A stretch of 64,000 bases of DNA from Prochilodus magdalenae (lineage: Eukaryota > Chordata > Actinopteri > Characiformes > Prochilodontidae), in NCBI GenBank assembly GCA_024036415.1, contig JAMWET010006936.1, positions 1,620,001-1,684,000 of the forward strand, in the 5' to 3' direction. The notes below the pieces were generated by a model. It was given only the letters and a program-made list of their open reading frames with translations, made no database searches and was not told where the DNA came from. This document shows, one piece after another, positions 35,513-48,010 of the stretch (its first letter is position 1; each line of letters begins with the position of its first letter). The translations under genes and the position numbers were made by a program.

Positions 35513-35737
35513 CAGACAGAATGTCCTCATAGCAGTCCAGTCCCAGTCCACATCAACAGCAATTTCCAAAGTCTCTTTGTCCACATGAGCATGAAAGGCG
35601 ATGATCATGACACTGAATATAAAAAAGAGTGCTGAGAAAAACATTACTCGCAGTACAGAGGATGTGATGGCATACAGCACGAGAGCTAAATAGGAAAGGC
35701 TTAAGTACATGAAGTAAAGGGGCTTCATATGTGTGGA
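35513..35737 (-). CDS. Candidate exon of an unidentified membrane protein
   Basis: A 225-bp stretch open throughout on the minus strand. It is bordered by a CAG acceptor (35738-35740) preceded by a moderately pyrimidine-rich tract, and by a possible donor CTG|GTATAT (35511-35512). It encodes 75 residues: STHMKPLYFMYLSLSYLALV, then two hydrophobic spans (about LSYLALVLYAI and VMFFSALFFIFSVMIIAF), then a polar acidic segment HVDKETLEIAVDVDWDWTAM ending RTFCL. The composition looks like a genuine multi-span membrane protein and unlike nearby repeat-derived frames. I cannot name the family and see no partner exons. It could be a real exon of a large gene on the minus strand or a fossil. The start codon is not implied, as the frame is open through the acceptor. 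Confidence 0.4.
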
Positions 35738-38530
35738 CTGCGGTGTAATGATAAGGTAAAGCTAATTAAAGTGAACATGTAATCAAGCCAGATACTCGTG
35801 ATCACTCAGAAACACTGGTTATCAGCTACATGAGATACACAGGGTCTTGAAGCATGTTCAGCACAGCAAAAGAGAAGAGAGCATGCTCAAGCTGATAATG
35901 TGATGTTAAAAAAAGCTCTGTTTTCATTGAGCTAAAACACCAACTTCATGTTTTCTGTATTCAGAAAATCTGTATGCGTATGGCCAAGTTCACATTTAAA
36001 CAAGAATACATACAAAGATTAACTACCCACTTTAAAAAGCTCTGTTTTTATTGAGCTTAATTCAAAATGTATGTATTTGTATATTTTTCAAAAATAATAA
36101 TTCCAAATTTCTGTATTTGTGTCGACAGTATCACGATAAAGCACCATCCACATTCAAACACGAATACAAACAAGCATCATTCTACTGACGTACTCGTTAC
36201 AACTAAATTAATGTTACACTATGAGGATGTTACTTCATTTTAAGGATTTATTAATTTGCTTATTTATTAAATTGATAGTGACAGTTCTTAATGTTGCATG
36301 CTGACTACCAGACATTCACTTCTACATTTACAAAGCAATGGAATCTAACTGCTCATCCTGTGGTAATGGTGGACAGGGATGCTGTCTAATTTCCCCCTCT
36401 GAAATGCAGGGGGTGGGGTTAAAATAAGGCTCCACCCACTAAAACTCTTTGAAATGTTTATTTAATTGAAAAAAATAAAATCGATTTTTAAACGTTCTTT
36501 GAGACCTTTTTAAAAACAACACTGAAAACAAAAACAACAAACTGTACAGTATACATGTCATTTTTCCAATTAATGCCTTGGATTTAAATAGATGAGGAAA
36601 TGCTACTGAAGGAACCATGTCTAGGAAGGAACACTACAGCATTCATTACTGTACTAAGCTTAACAGAGCATGGTAGACTGCTATAATGAAACACAAATTC
36701 TTAATGTTGTTAGTTACACTGTGTTTATCATTTATATATGCGGCTAAATAATTCCTTGCTATATTTATAGTAGAAAAAGCTGGATCAATAGTTCAACTAG
36801 TTATTCAGTTTACAGATTTCAAAACTAAACTAGCCAAAAAGGTGCATAAAAGAAAATTCAACAACCAATCAGAGCCCAGGAAGCAAAATTCAAACCAGAT
36901 AGCAGGAGAAAATATTCAAATAGTAATGCAGAGCTCATGAATGAGAAGCCAACTAGCCAATCACGTTACAGAATAAAACAGTTAACCACCCAGTCATCCT
37001 ACAGGTTTCTCTTTCTGTGGTTTATAAAGAATTTATAAACAACACCATAGTCTATCTTTTCTATTAGTTACACATCCTTTCAGACCCATGGTGCTGATTT
37101 GCCATTTTACAGTGGACAATAGACAGAAACACATGTAGATCTCTTAAAAATCAAAGTTTAAGTGCTGTTTATCTGATTATGACAATTTTGGTGGCACACA
37201 GGGGTGGTCTTTCCACCAGTAAAGGTCGGTAGTTGCCAAAGACCTCAATAAACCAAAAGAAATGAACATAATTTATTCTAAACTTGATAAAAAAATTTAA
37301 AAAATAGATGTTATTTGGAATTAGTGATGATCTAGTGATGGGTAGACAGACTGGTATGAACAAGATAATTAACTGATAGCCTACGTTATGGAGAGGAGCT
37401 TCTTGAGTGTGATTTTGAGAGGAAATCAAGTAAAGTCATCTCTGTGTAGCAGAAGAAAACCCAAACATACAGAGGAAAGCACCCGTTAATATCCTTTTTC
37501 TGTCAGAATAGAGTGCTGAATGGGCTGTAATACTAGTGTTCAGTTAAATTCTCTCTCTGCAATGAAAGATTTGTAAATACAGTATATTGAGAGAATTTTA
37601 TTTAATGAAATAAAGTTTAAGATACAAATTTCTTGACATACGTTTAATCCTATAGTGTTTCTACAACAATATCAGAGTTAGAAATATCGCATATCTGGAC
37701 TACATTCAAGGTAGCATTCTTCTGCAGTGTAGATGGGTGCCTCACTCAGCAGCCCCCTCATGTAAACATGTGTATCCATGGGGCCCCATCCCTGTCTTTT
37801 GCCTAGGGCCCCAGATTCACTAAATCTTCCACGGCTGTTAACTCCAGTTTTGGAAATTCCAGTCTTTTCACACATTTTTCCCTTACGCAAGGGAACTATC
37901 TGAAACCCAACCTTCTCAGAAACATCTCCTGAAAAAAGGCCATTTTGACCACAAATGAACTAAATCAGTCGATACTTTATAAACCAGGTTCCGTCGACCT
38001 ACATTCAAATTTAAGTGTGTCCGTTTTGGAAAAAATGGTTTGTTCCAACAGCAGCCAAATGAAGGGCGGACCCTGACCATTGCATGGTACTAGATGATAC
38101 TACATAATGCAAATGTGCCATGCTTGTGTCTACTTTCACAGACGACAACAGTATGTTACACAGCTTCAGTAACCACTTAAGCAATCGACTGCATTTGGGC
38201 TGAAAATTTGATTAGCTTTGTTTGGGTTTAATAAATGCAATAGATGAGCGTGGAGCACCACTAAACCGTAAACCCACAATTCAGCGAAGAGCTTTAACTG
38301 TCACGAGGCACGCCCGGTGACTGCTCAACTTGCAGCAAACACTGTTAGACTGAATATGACTCACAAACATAAACTCCCTCTCAACACTACATCACAAAAC
38401 AAAGCGTGCACTCATCACCGATATTATTATTAAAAAGCAATCCATTACAGCAAGCCGTAATGCGGCTCCGCACAAATATACAGAGTTTAGGTATTACATT
38501 CACCTCCACAGGGCCTAAAGCAGCACTGGG
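35738..38530. other. Intergenic, no gene recognised
   Basis: The stretch 37060-37150 shares short matches ('ACACATCC', 'AGACCCAT', 'CAGAAACAC') with 61500-61600 and is probably repeat-derived. Nothing else is identified. Confidence 0.4.
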
Positions 38531-38565
38531 TTAGCCAGGCATCTCATTTAAGAACCTGGGCTCGG

Positions 38566-38670
38566 GTGTGTGTGTGTGTGTGTGAGAGAGAGTCCGATCG
38601 ATCCAGCCATTGCTAGCACCACGGCCCAGAGAGACAAGAGAGGCAGAGAGAAAGGGAGGGGGATTGAGAG

Positions 38671-38726
<56 letters not shown>
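38566..38726. repeat. (GT)n and (GA)n microsatellites in a purine block
   Basis: (GT)n lies at 38566-38583. Purine-rich sequence from 38628 leads into (GA)n at 38678-38726. Confidence 0.9.
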
Positions 38727-38727
<1 letters not shown>

Positions 38728-38807
38728 ACAGCTATTCAAGCTAACTCGTTATGTCCAGGGCTTATTGGAAAACAGTCCGGCTAAGGCTCGGTACTGAAAT
38801 TAGTTAT

Positions 38808-39258
38808 TGATCTCTCTCTCCCTTCCCCAGTCTCCCTCCATCGCTTCAGTCTCCCCCCTCCCCACCCCTGCACTGTGCTTTGGGACCGCAACCACCCCCC
38901 CACCTCCCTTCTTGCTGAATCCTACTCTTTTTCATTTGTTCCCTCTTTCTCTTTCTCTCCTGCTATATATACACATCTTCCATGCAGCCTTCCCCCAGTA
39001 TTGTTGGTTGAGGCCCTTTGTTTTCTACAACCAGCCTCTCTGTGTTTTGATCAGTTCTCTGTCTCTCTCTCACAGACTCTCTGTCTGTATGCCTCCTTCC
39101 ATCATTAACCCTCTTTTCATTCCTCTCTCTCTCTTTCTCACTCGTTCAACCTGTCATTCTTCCTCTTTATTTCTGCTTTCTCTTTCCCCTCCTCCTCCCC
39201 TCCACCTCTCTCTCTTTCTCTTTCGTCTCATTGTCTCTTCTTCTCTTCATTTCTCTCC
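38808..39258. repeat. Long pyrimidine-rich block
   Basis: About 450 bp dominated by C and T (runs of TCTCTCTC, CCCCACC). It yields a 168-codon frame of Ser/Leu/Pro that has no domain character and is rejected as a gene. Confidence 0.75.
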
Positions 39259-39265
39259 GCTGCAT

Positions 39266-42200
39266 CGGCACCGCGGCTATAACCTCCCAAATAAGAGAAT
39301 ATTTATAATATGAGAGATAATATAATTGGTGCACTGGAAAATAGTGCTGATATGAACTGATATGAAATACTAGAGCATGTCATGGTAGCCTCTTTCCCAG
39401 CCATAAATAAGCACAAACACATGACTGTGACCCGGACTCAGATCACTTGCAGACAGTACAGCCATTCAGATATGTAGGTCACAGGGAAACTTTGGCCACA
39501 TCTGCCTGTATGTGTTCTATGTATGCATATATACCTACATGCTTCTGTTTGTTTCTGAAGCCCTTCTGTGAGCTGGATGTGTTTTAGGATTAGGGTAAGG
39601 TTCTTTAAGGGAACATCATGTACCATCATTTTGATGGTACAATGACTTTAATAGGCAGAATAGCCAATCTCTGGCATAGACACTCCAGGCCCAGAACGCC
39701 TGTTATAGAGCTATGTAACCTTGGAGGAGAGGACATGAGACCTCCCACTGGAGCTCCATAATGCTATACGTAAAGCATCACTTCACATGACAACAAATAT
39801 TGGTCTTCAGCTCCAAGAGCCTGGCTTGGTATTCCAAGCATGGACATCATGACAGAGGCTGCGAAAATAGAATAGAGAAAGTGACCAACAGAGTAACAAG
39901 AGTGACCAGTCAAAGGTACATCTCAGACTGGCTTGTACTCCTTGTATTTGCCACCTGTCATGTTTTGCTGATTTCAGGTGCCAAGGTTTCACTGTTCTCC
40001 TCCTCCCAAGACTGTAAAATACCAATGCTCACGTCATACTACTTTATAAGACTATTTATATATGGGGGTTTCGATTGACCACTTGGTACGATATAAAGCA
40101 TTATTCTCACACATAGCATGAGTCTGGATGTGAATGGATGGCCGCATCAGCATTACATGACTCTTGTCACAATCAACAGAGTTTTGGGTTTAACCAATTG
40201 CAGAGCTCCATATACTCTACAATTATTACTCTCAGGCTCTCAGAATGACTCAGATTGCCGGTTCATATTGGATTAATATCAAAGATCACATCAGTAATCC
40301 CTTTAATTATACTCAACAAATCAACAGTGATTTTTAGTTACTTGCATAATTTAGATTTGTCAGATGCCCGTCATACGGTGTGACAACAGACCAATAGAAA
40401 ATATTCACATTGGCTCTGAATAAAATCTCTTTACAAATTAAATTCCCAGACACTTGTTTTACTTTGAACAGCAACAAAATTACAAACAGTGAAAATAATT
40501 TTTAAATTATTAAGTAAAAATAATTATTTCAGGAAAAATTTTTTTTAAATCTATAAGTAGCCAACAAAATCTCAACAAAGTCTCAACATATGTGGAACTT
40601 CTACTAGCGCATTGGAAAAGCGTTCTAGGAGTTCTCGACTTGATAGAATATGAATGTGTGCAAAGTCCCCTTTTTTAAGGTCGCTGTATCATACTCTCAT
40701 ATGCTTTGTGTTAGATTTTGATGTCCCCACTACTACTCTAAAATGTGAAAATAAGCTCACCTTGTGTGTTTAAGGTGGTAGTCATTTCAGGCACCTACTG
40801 ATGGCATTGCATAAGGATCATTGGGCTATGAATACCCGTGGTGTGTGAGTGATGGGATTCTTATATTGAGAAGAGGTGGTACAGTGGTACAGTCTCATTT
40901 CCTGTGTGGAAATTGGGTCCACAGCAGGTATTAATGATTGGGCAAAAGGAGTGATTGCATTTGACCGTGTCAAAGACCACAGTGTGAAGGACTGAATTTG
41001 CAGGTGTATGGAAGCATATGGTCATAAGGGTCTACAAGCAGTGACTACAGTCCCAGTCTACAGGAATCTCTCCTCAGAATTGTGCCAGGGGAGGCATCTA
41101 CCAAATCTGCCCCAACTACACAATTCTTTAATGCAGGAGTGTCTGAACATATACGTGGTCTACATCCAGAAACTTGTCCAGTCTGTGCCAAATCCAGTCA
41201 CAGCTGTTATTTGTACTTGTGGAGGAATTATACACTACTAGGTATGTTCCAGTCACAGGTGACTATTTTTTGGTCTGGGGAGACGAAATACAAAAAACCC
41301 AAAGTGGTACACTAGATGAGCTACAGCAATGGATGCCAACCCTCCTGGAGATCTACACTGCATCCAGAAACCTTTGCTGCTGCTCCTCTCCTGCCCCAGA
41401 GTGAACATGGAGGAGTCTATTCACATTTGAACATGGCTTTCTCCTCTAAATTAGGTTATCTTTATATTACCTCAGGTACAGCACACACAAAACACTGATG
41501 TTATATGAATACAAACAAAACACAAGCCTAGAGGCTCCTTCATGCTGTCCATCCTCTCTTGGCGTGTGTTCAGTGATGTCACTCCAAGAACCTGTAAAAG
41601 ACTTCCTGGGTAGCATACACTTGTGTACCCTTAGCTGGAAGCTGCTTCGGGATGTGTTGGCAGCAGCTTCTCTCATCTCCTCTGGTACTGGGATAGCCCA
41701 TAGGAAAGACAAATAAAAGAGATCCTAATATCTCTGTACTTTCTCCTAGACAACAAAGAGATCAGATAGAGCTGTTTGCTTAAGTGCCCTGCTGCTCAGA
41801 TATTTCTCCTGCGCAGAGGAGCCAAGTAATCTCAAATTTCTCCTCTGGAGTTCTAGTCGAGATCTCAAATAATGCCATATACTGGTAAATCTGCTGGCAG
41901 CAATAATAATAACACTCATCTCTGTCTGCAACTAAATCCTTATCCGTCCTTTATCTCATGTCTTCTTTTTGTCTAAGGCTATTCCTCCTCAGCCCCCCCG
42001 AGCCGTCAAAGCGCAACATTTGAGCATTATTGCTTAATACACAGTTTGGTAGTTACCTGCTCAAACACACCTGATTACGCTCATCTGTTAATTGCTAGCC
42101 TTACTGTGCCCACCAAACTGTGCTGGATACCAGCTCTCCAGAACTGGAGTTGTGCACCCCTGCTGTTTTCATGGTCTCTTACCAACTGTCACTGTTTGGT

Positions 42201-42430
42201 TTTGTGTTTGGTTGAATGTAGGCATACTGGCCTGGCCTGGGTGTCCCTAAAGCACTCTTAAATGGTGGAATGTCATAAACAATAAGGTTTATTTTTTATT
42301 GTTCATGTAACACACTGCACTAAAAATGTACCTTTCAATTGATATATTTCACATGTGTGAAGCACTTAAGTGAATAACAGGTCCACACAGCGATTGTTAA
42401 AACATCTACACTCCTGAAAATAAAGGTGAT
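39266..42430. other. Intergenic, no gene recognised
   Basis: 40990-41430 has several overlapping frames on the + strand but with stops and no recognisable domain, so it is possibly an eroded transposon. 42040-42160 resembles a dispersed fish repeat ('CTCCAGAACTGGAGTTGTGC'). Confidence 0.4.
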
Positions 42431-42439
42431 ACAAGTGAT

Positions 42440-43078
42440 TCTCTGATGCCATAGAAGTTACAAAGGTTTCATACAAGTGGCAAAAGCAGCTTCAGACTGG
42501 CCATTGACATGTAGAAGTTCCTAATGGTGTCCTGTGATAATCCATCCCATGCAGTTTGAATATTCTCACACAGTTCCTGCAGATTTTGCAGTAGGGGTAG
42601 AGGTGGAGTGACACCAGGCCTTCTGTTCCTGTGAAACGTGACAACAAGCCATTCATTATGGTGCTTACCTCCACACGCGGATTTGTTGGTCGTCTCCACC
42701 AAGACAAAAGCGGGACTCATCACTGAAGATGACCCGCCACCTTTCTGAGTTGCTCCATGGCAGTCTGGCGCGACACCATTTCCGTCTGTGCTGACGTGAA
42801 CGTGGTGTTAAGGGCAGTCGTTGTAACGCTCTGCGTGTATGTGGTCCTGTGTCATGTAGCTGTCTGCCAGTGGTGCTGGCACTAACAGGATGACTCATGG
42901 AGGACGTCTCTGCTTGCTGAATGTCTACAGTCGTGGCTTTGGGTCAGTCAAGGCCCGTCCTTGCCTACATCACATGTGTGGCTAAACATAAAACACTGAA
43001 TCATTTGTCTCACGATGTCAAACCTACCCAAGTCTCATTCTGCTGGTTGATTCCTTGTGGGTGTTCAACTAATGACAC
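42440..43078 (-). pseudogene. Tc1-like transposase fossil (family A), longest copy
   Basis: The minus strand gives VSASTTGRQLHDTGPHTRRA, then LPWSNSERWRVIFSDESRFC, then LGGDDQQIRVWR, followed in another frame by RFTGTEGLVSLH and NCVRIFKLHGMDYHRT. The FSDESRF motif holds the first catalytic Asp. Frameshifts separate the parts. Confidence 0.82.
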
Positions 43079-44220
43079 ACTGATTAACAATATCATGTCA
43101 GTTTTATTTTGGTGTATCAAATCGGGACCACCTGATAGCATATTGGGCTGCACTTTGCCCAGACTAAAACGAATGATCAGCTAAATGACCTCGATGATCG
43201 TTTTTGATGATCAGGTTTATTGAATTTCAGTGGATATTCTTCAAAGCCTTGTCCAAAACTAAAGCTGATATAAAACATGCACTCCTGCTCCCACCCTGAA
43301 GCGCTCCTCACAATGAGGCGTGTTCTGGCCCACAGGTTGAAACAAGCAGGACTCTAAACAGCTTGACTTATTTTGATTAGAAAGATTCTCGCTTCCTCTG
43401 GGGCTCCCACAATGTCTGCATCACTGTATATTCAATTAACCATAAACACAGAGATGTTTTCCTGAGAGATTATGGGATGCAGTGTTAACAGCATGAGACG
43501 TGTTTTTGTATTGAGCACATTTTCCCGGATCTGCATTTGACCGTGGAGGCTAAATATCTGAAATAGAATCTAAATACTGTAACTAAGAATGGACAAGCAG
43601 AATGTGTAGGATCTTTTAAGAGCAGCATTAGTGCAATTTATAAAGGCTTTATAAGGATGTGGAGAGGAAGAGCACATATCTCTTAGGAGCTGTGGAGTTG
43701 CTCTCGCTGTTTCTTTCCATCTACACCCCCCCCCCGCCCCTCCACTGCTCTCCCGTTCCGTTTGTTATGCAGAGGCGAGCAGCCCGCGTGACTCACATTC
43801 CATGCCATCACGTGAGCAGTAGCACGTGGAAAGGAGCAGCGTTCTCACAGCATCTATTTTGCAAGAACTTCCATAAAAAAAAAACGTGGGCCGCAATTCA
43901 GAACGCTGACTGTTATTGCAGTGCAGCTCATTGCAGAACTAATTTTCAGACCTGAACACTGAGATACTTTGTATATCCGAGATACTGAATGCTGACTCAC
44001 CGGGCCTCGGCAGCTGAGGCAAAAACTCTCGCTTAAAAGGCTCAGATCTGGGAAAACTGTTATACTGTTTACTGTTATACCATTTTTAACAGTTTTAACA
44101 ATTCACTCCCCAGTTCATTCAATCCCTAAGGCCAAGTTTGTAATCATGATGCCAAAATCTGGAATCACCACTTTCATTGATTTTGGAGATGCATAACAAC
44201 ATCTGCTGATGATTTGGTTT
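43079..44220. promoter_or_regulatory. Candidate regulatory stretch with tandem E-boxes
   Basis: Within this gene-free interval, perfect CACGTG hexamers lie at 43809-43814 and 43823-43828, fourteen bases apart, in a locally GC-richer patch (43720-43900) that also has TGACTCA near 43789. bHLH factors bind CACGTG. Function is inference; the rest of the interval holds nothing. Confidence 0.25.
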
Positions 44221-44229
44221 TTATTAAAA

Positions 44230-44725
44230 GCGTCATGAATGGCGATAAGTACAAACAAGTTTGAATTACGCAGTAGTCTCTGGGATATGACTGGGGGAGA
44301 AAAAATCATTCAAGATAACAGCCCCCGAGCACACTGCCAAGAGGACCACGAGATACCCTTATCAAGCAGAGAAGCTGCTGAAATTCTAAAACCAGTCCAA
44401 ACCTCACCATCACAGAATGCGATTGGGACCACTTGGATTGTGAGAAGCAGAAACTGCAACCATCTTCCAGGACTGAACTTTAGAAGTGTGGAAAAATATC
44501 CCCGCCGGTTTCTTTGAAACACTAAATGCAAGTCTTTTGGAAAGAAGGGAAGCTGTAATTGAGCAAAAGGATACTAAATAATAATTAACTGGTTATTATA
44601 TTTATTGGTTGAGGCTGGTACTTAATGGCAGTTTGGACTGAGAATAGTCCAAGTAGCTCAAGGGGTCTCTTCAGTATAGGACCATTTGACTTTTGGAGGT
44701 GTGGTGGAACACTTTTCATTTTAAG
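44230..44725 (+). pseudogene. Tc1-like fragment (family G), left arm of an inverted pair
   Basis: The plus strand matches, in the opposite orientation, the segment 45360-45905. Shared blocks include 'CCTTATCAAGCAGAGAAGCT', 'CAGGACTGAACTTTAGAAGT' and 'GGAGGTGTGGTGGAACAC'. It represents the C-terminal part of a Tc1-type transposase plus the flanking terminal region. Confidence 0.7.
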
Positions 44726-45359
44726 AAAAGTTTTGCATCATTTTAAGAAACTGGTTCTGTTAAAATGCCTTTATCTTACGATGTTGTAGGTTTGCAATAG
44801 TTTAAGGGGCACCAGACAACCATTATGATAAATATAATACCAAAAATCCCTTATATATGAACAGAGTACACAAATCTTAAGAGAAATAATCTGTCAAAAA
44901 GTATTTATCATTTAAAGCTGCTGTAGAATGCTTTTATTCAGTATCCTAAATTAGATGTACATAGAAGGCATGTGACTTTGGTGGAGTAAAAAATGCCCAG
45001 ATGTGTTTTGCCATGCACATTTACACCCTATAATTGAGTCCTAGAACAAAGCAATCTGTTTCCCCTTGTTTGGTGAGGTCATGGATAATCTGATGAGCTT
45101 GGCTCTGATTGGCTGGTTTATAGTGAGACACACAGAAGTGATGATCACACAGTAGCAACATGTCAAAATAGACACAGCCAGAAAAATGAAATGAACCTCC
45201 AACATGTAAACAAGTTAGCTCTTCAGACCTTTAAGTAAGATATGCTAATCGTTAGCTTCTTGAGACTTGCAAGTATGAGGCTTTAGCATTTTCCCAGCTT
45301 TACCACATTTGTCAACTAACATAGGAACTCTAAAGGTTTGGAGCTAAACACAGTTAAGT
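44726..45359. other. Spacer between inverted Tc1 copies
   Basis: A 634-bp spacer with no identifiable gene. Confidence 0.5.
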
Positions 45360-46345
45360 GCAAGTTTTCTACCACACCTCCAAAAGTACATTTCTGGTCC
45401 TATACAGGTCCTACACTCAAAGAAGAATTGTTATTTGGACAATTATCAGTTTTGTACCAGTTATTCATTTTTTATATTGATATAAAAGCAGTAAACATAC
45501 ATTTATACACACGTTATATACAGAACAATGATATCCAGACACCTCAACAGATGAATACAGTACCCAGGTATTTAGTATTAAGCATTGCCACCCTTTTCCT
45601 CTATTTCAACTTTCGTTCTTTTCAAAGGACTTGCAGTTAGTGTTTCTATAGAAATCCGCAGAGGGATATTTTCCACACTTCTAAAGTTCAGCCCTGGAAG
45701 ATCATTGCATTTTCAGTTTTTCTCAATCCAAGTGATCCCAGTTGCATTCTGCGATGGTGAGGTCTGGACTCCATTGTCTTAAAACTCCAGCAGCTTCTTT
45801 GCTTGATAAGGGGGTCTTGTGATCCTCCTGACAATGTGCTTGGGGTTGATCTTGTTGTTGAATAGTTTTTCCCCCAATCATATTCCAGAAGCTACTGCAT
45901 AATTAAAATTTGTTTGTACTTATCAGCATTTATGACGCCTTCAATCAAAAACAAATCAACAGCAGATGTTGTTATGCATCCCCAAGCCTGCACTGATCCT
46001 CCACCATGATTGACTGATGGCTGTAGATATGGTTTGAAGAGTGTTGCATGGCTTTGGTGACACACATACTGCTTCTGGCACTTCCAAAGATCTGACATTT
46101 AGAATCATCAGTCTGTAAATACTTACTGCACCACCAGGCCTTGCACGGGTGGAGCCCCGTTTTCTCTATATCTTTAAATGTTTTTCAAACTCCTGATTTT
46201 CGCTTCCTGTCTTTTGGCTTTCTTCGTTTTGTGTTAGTGAATATATCTGATTTCCCCATGTCTCTCTTACCCATTTTGAAAGCACATGAAATTTGCAAGG
46301 CAGCCAAAGTATGTTTGGGTAGTAGCTTGTGTGAATGATTGGGTC
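45360..46345 (-). pseudogene. Tc1-like transposase fossil (family G), right arm
   Basis: On the minus strand, 46098-45892 reads MSDLWKCQKQYVCHQSHATL, then FKPYLQPSVNHGGGSVQAWG, then CITTSAVDLFLIEGVINADK. The NHGGGSVxxWGC block is typical of Tc1 transposases between the first and second catalytic Asp. Further N-terminal sequence lies up to about 46345. The C-terminal part duplicates 44230-44725 inverted. Stops and shifts are present. Confidence 0.8.
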
Positions 46346-46369
46346 TGTGTCCTCATTAACATATAAGAG

Positions 46370-46785
46370 CCCAGACCCAGTTAGCGCCAGCACCATTGCC
46401 AGACGGCTGAACGACACAGGACTACATGCATGCAGATCGTTATGATGACTGTCCTTAACACCACGTCAACATTCCCAAAAACTGCACTGGTGTTGTGCCA
46501 CACTGTCATTGAGTGACTTGAGTGAATAGCAGCGGGTCATCTTTAGTGACCAGTCCCGCTTTTGTCATGGTGGAGACAACCAACAAATCCGTGTATGGAG
46601 GCACCGTGGTCAGTGCCAAGATGACCAGTTTGTTGTCACGCATCACATGACCAGAGGCCTGGTGTAACTCCACCTCAATCCCTACCGCAAAATCTGCAGG
46701 AACCATGTGAGAATATTCAAGCTGCATGGGATGAAATATTGTAGGACACTATCAGGAACCTCTTAGTTCCATGCTGAGACAGTGT
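46370..46785 (+). pseudogene. Tc1-like fossil (family A), plus orientation
   Basis: Carries 'GCGCCAGCACCATTGCCAGA', 'GGTGGAGACAACCAACAAAT', 'GGAGGCACCGTGGTCAGTG' and 'TCCATGCTGAGACAGT', in the order expected for family A on the + strand. Frames are broken. Confidence 0.75.
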
Positions 46786-47449
46786 ATTGAGTTAGCACAA
46801 ATTAAATACTGCTAGATTTGATATGATATGAAATGTTGGAGAATTTTGTGTAATTATGAGCTCAGTATGTGCTGCCAGCTGCTTTTCGGACACTGAAAAA
46901 TGAATAACTTGTACTTGGTGTACTCTTTTAAAACTGAATGAACTGAAGTGTGGTCTGGATTTTTGGTGAGCGGATCACATTTGGATGTCACATGACCGCA
47001 TGAAAAGCCAGAGCGCATTGTTAACGGGTTACGACTGGATCACTAAAACCACATTCAGAGGAGGTCAGAGACGGATGTTGACCGCATTTAACACAAGTGT
47101 AAACGGAATGGATTTTCGTCATCCGTATACAATTGCATGAGTGGAAATGCATCCCACTGACTTGCAGGTGAGAGAATGACTGAATAGACGAAAGATGGAG
47201 GATTCACTAGGCCAATGAAAACATCCAAGCCGAGCATGTCATCTCAGATCCAAACGGGAAGAAAAGGTAAACAAAAGTAAAATGGAAAGGACGTGTGTTG
47301 ATGAGCTTTTTATGTGGGGAAAGTAAAATCGGATTCACCTGTTCACAGTGGGGATGGAGTTTAGTGCTAATAGAGGCCAGTCAAAGTAGATGTAGATTCC
47401 TTCTCTACTCGAAACACATTTTAATGCATTATAATACTGTGTTGGACAG
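46786..47449. other. Intergenic, no gene recognised
   Basis: Nothing identifiable. Confidence 0.45.
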
Positions 47450-47540
47450 TAACTCAGTAAGTGTAATGTGTTGGTGAACTGTAACTCAGTAAGTGTAATG
47501 TGTTGGTGAACTGTAACTCAGTAAGTGTAATGTGTTAGTG
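47450..47540. repeat. 32-bp tandem repeat, three units
   Basis: The unit begins 'TAACTCAGTAAGTGTAATGT' and continues GTTGGTGAACTG. Copies start at 47450, 47482 and 47514 (the last partial) and are almost identical. Confidence 0.92.
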
Positions 47541-48010
47541 TCAGTAGCGTGTTTAATTTTTACTTTAACATTTCAAACTCTAATATCTTACTGTTTACTC
47601 CACTACATCACAGTTAAAGCTGTCCTTCATTTTGGCTTATGTGTGCATATAAATGAAACATGTCCAAAATATACAAGCGTAAAGTGAACCCACTATTCGG
47701 GTATAGCGGTCTCTTTGTTTCAGAGCTAGCTAATGGAAACTGTTCTCCTGCAGTGTTTTGTGCTTATGATCATTTGAAAAGACATCACTCTCAGACTAAT
47801 TAATGGGACCGTAGGACAATAGGATAATAGGACATTAGAGCCATAATAAATCATGCTAGTGTTATTCTCCATACTTAAGTACATTTGAAGGTAAATACTT
47901 TAGTACTTTTACTCCAGTGGAGGACTAAAGGGAGGAACTTCTGCTTTTACTGGAGGAGTATTTTATGTTGAGTATCTCTGCTTTAACTCAAGTATATGGT
48001 TTGTTTAATT
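47541..48010 (+). repeat. Interspersed repeat, left member of inverted pair
   Basis: Contains 'TTGTGCTTATGATCATTTGA', 'CAGACTAATTAATG', 'GCCATAATAAATCATGCTA' and 'AAGGTAAATACTTTAGTAC'. All recur in reverse complement at 49585-50155. The text is that of an abundant fish non-autonomous repeat. Confidence 0.75.

Noticed and set aside
38807..39313. 168-codon open frame on the + strand
   Set aside because: It runs through a C/T-rich block and gives a Ser/Leu/Pro-only sequence with no domain; compositional artefact.
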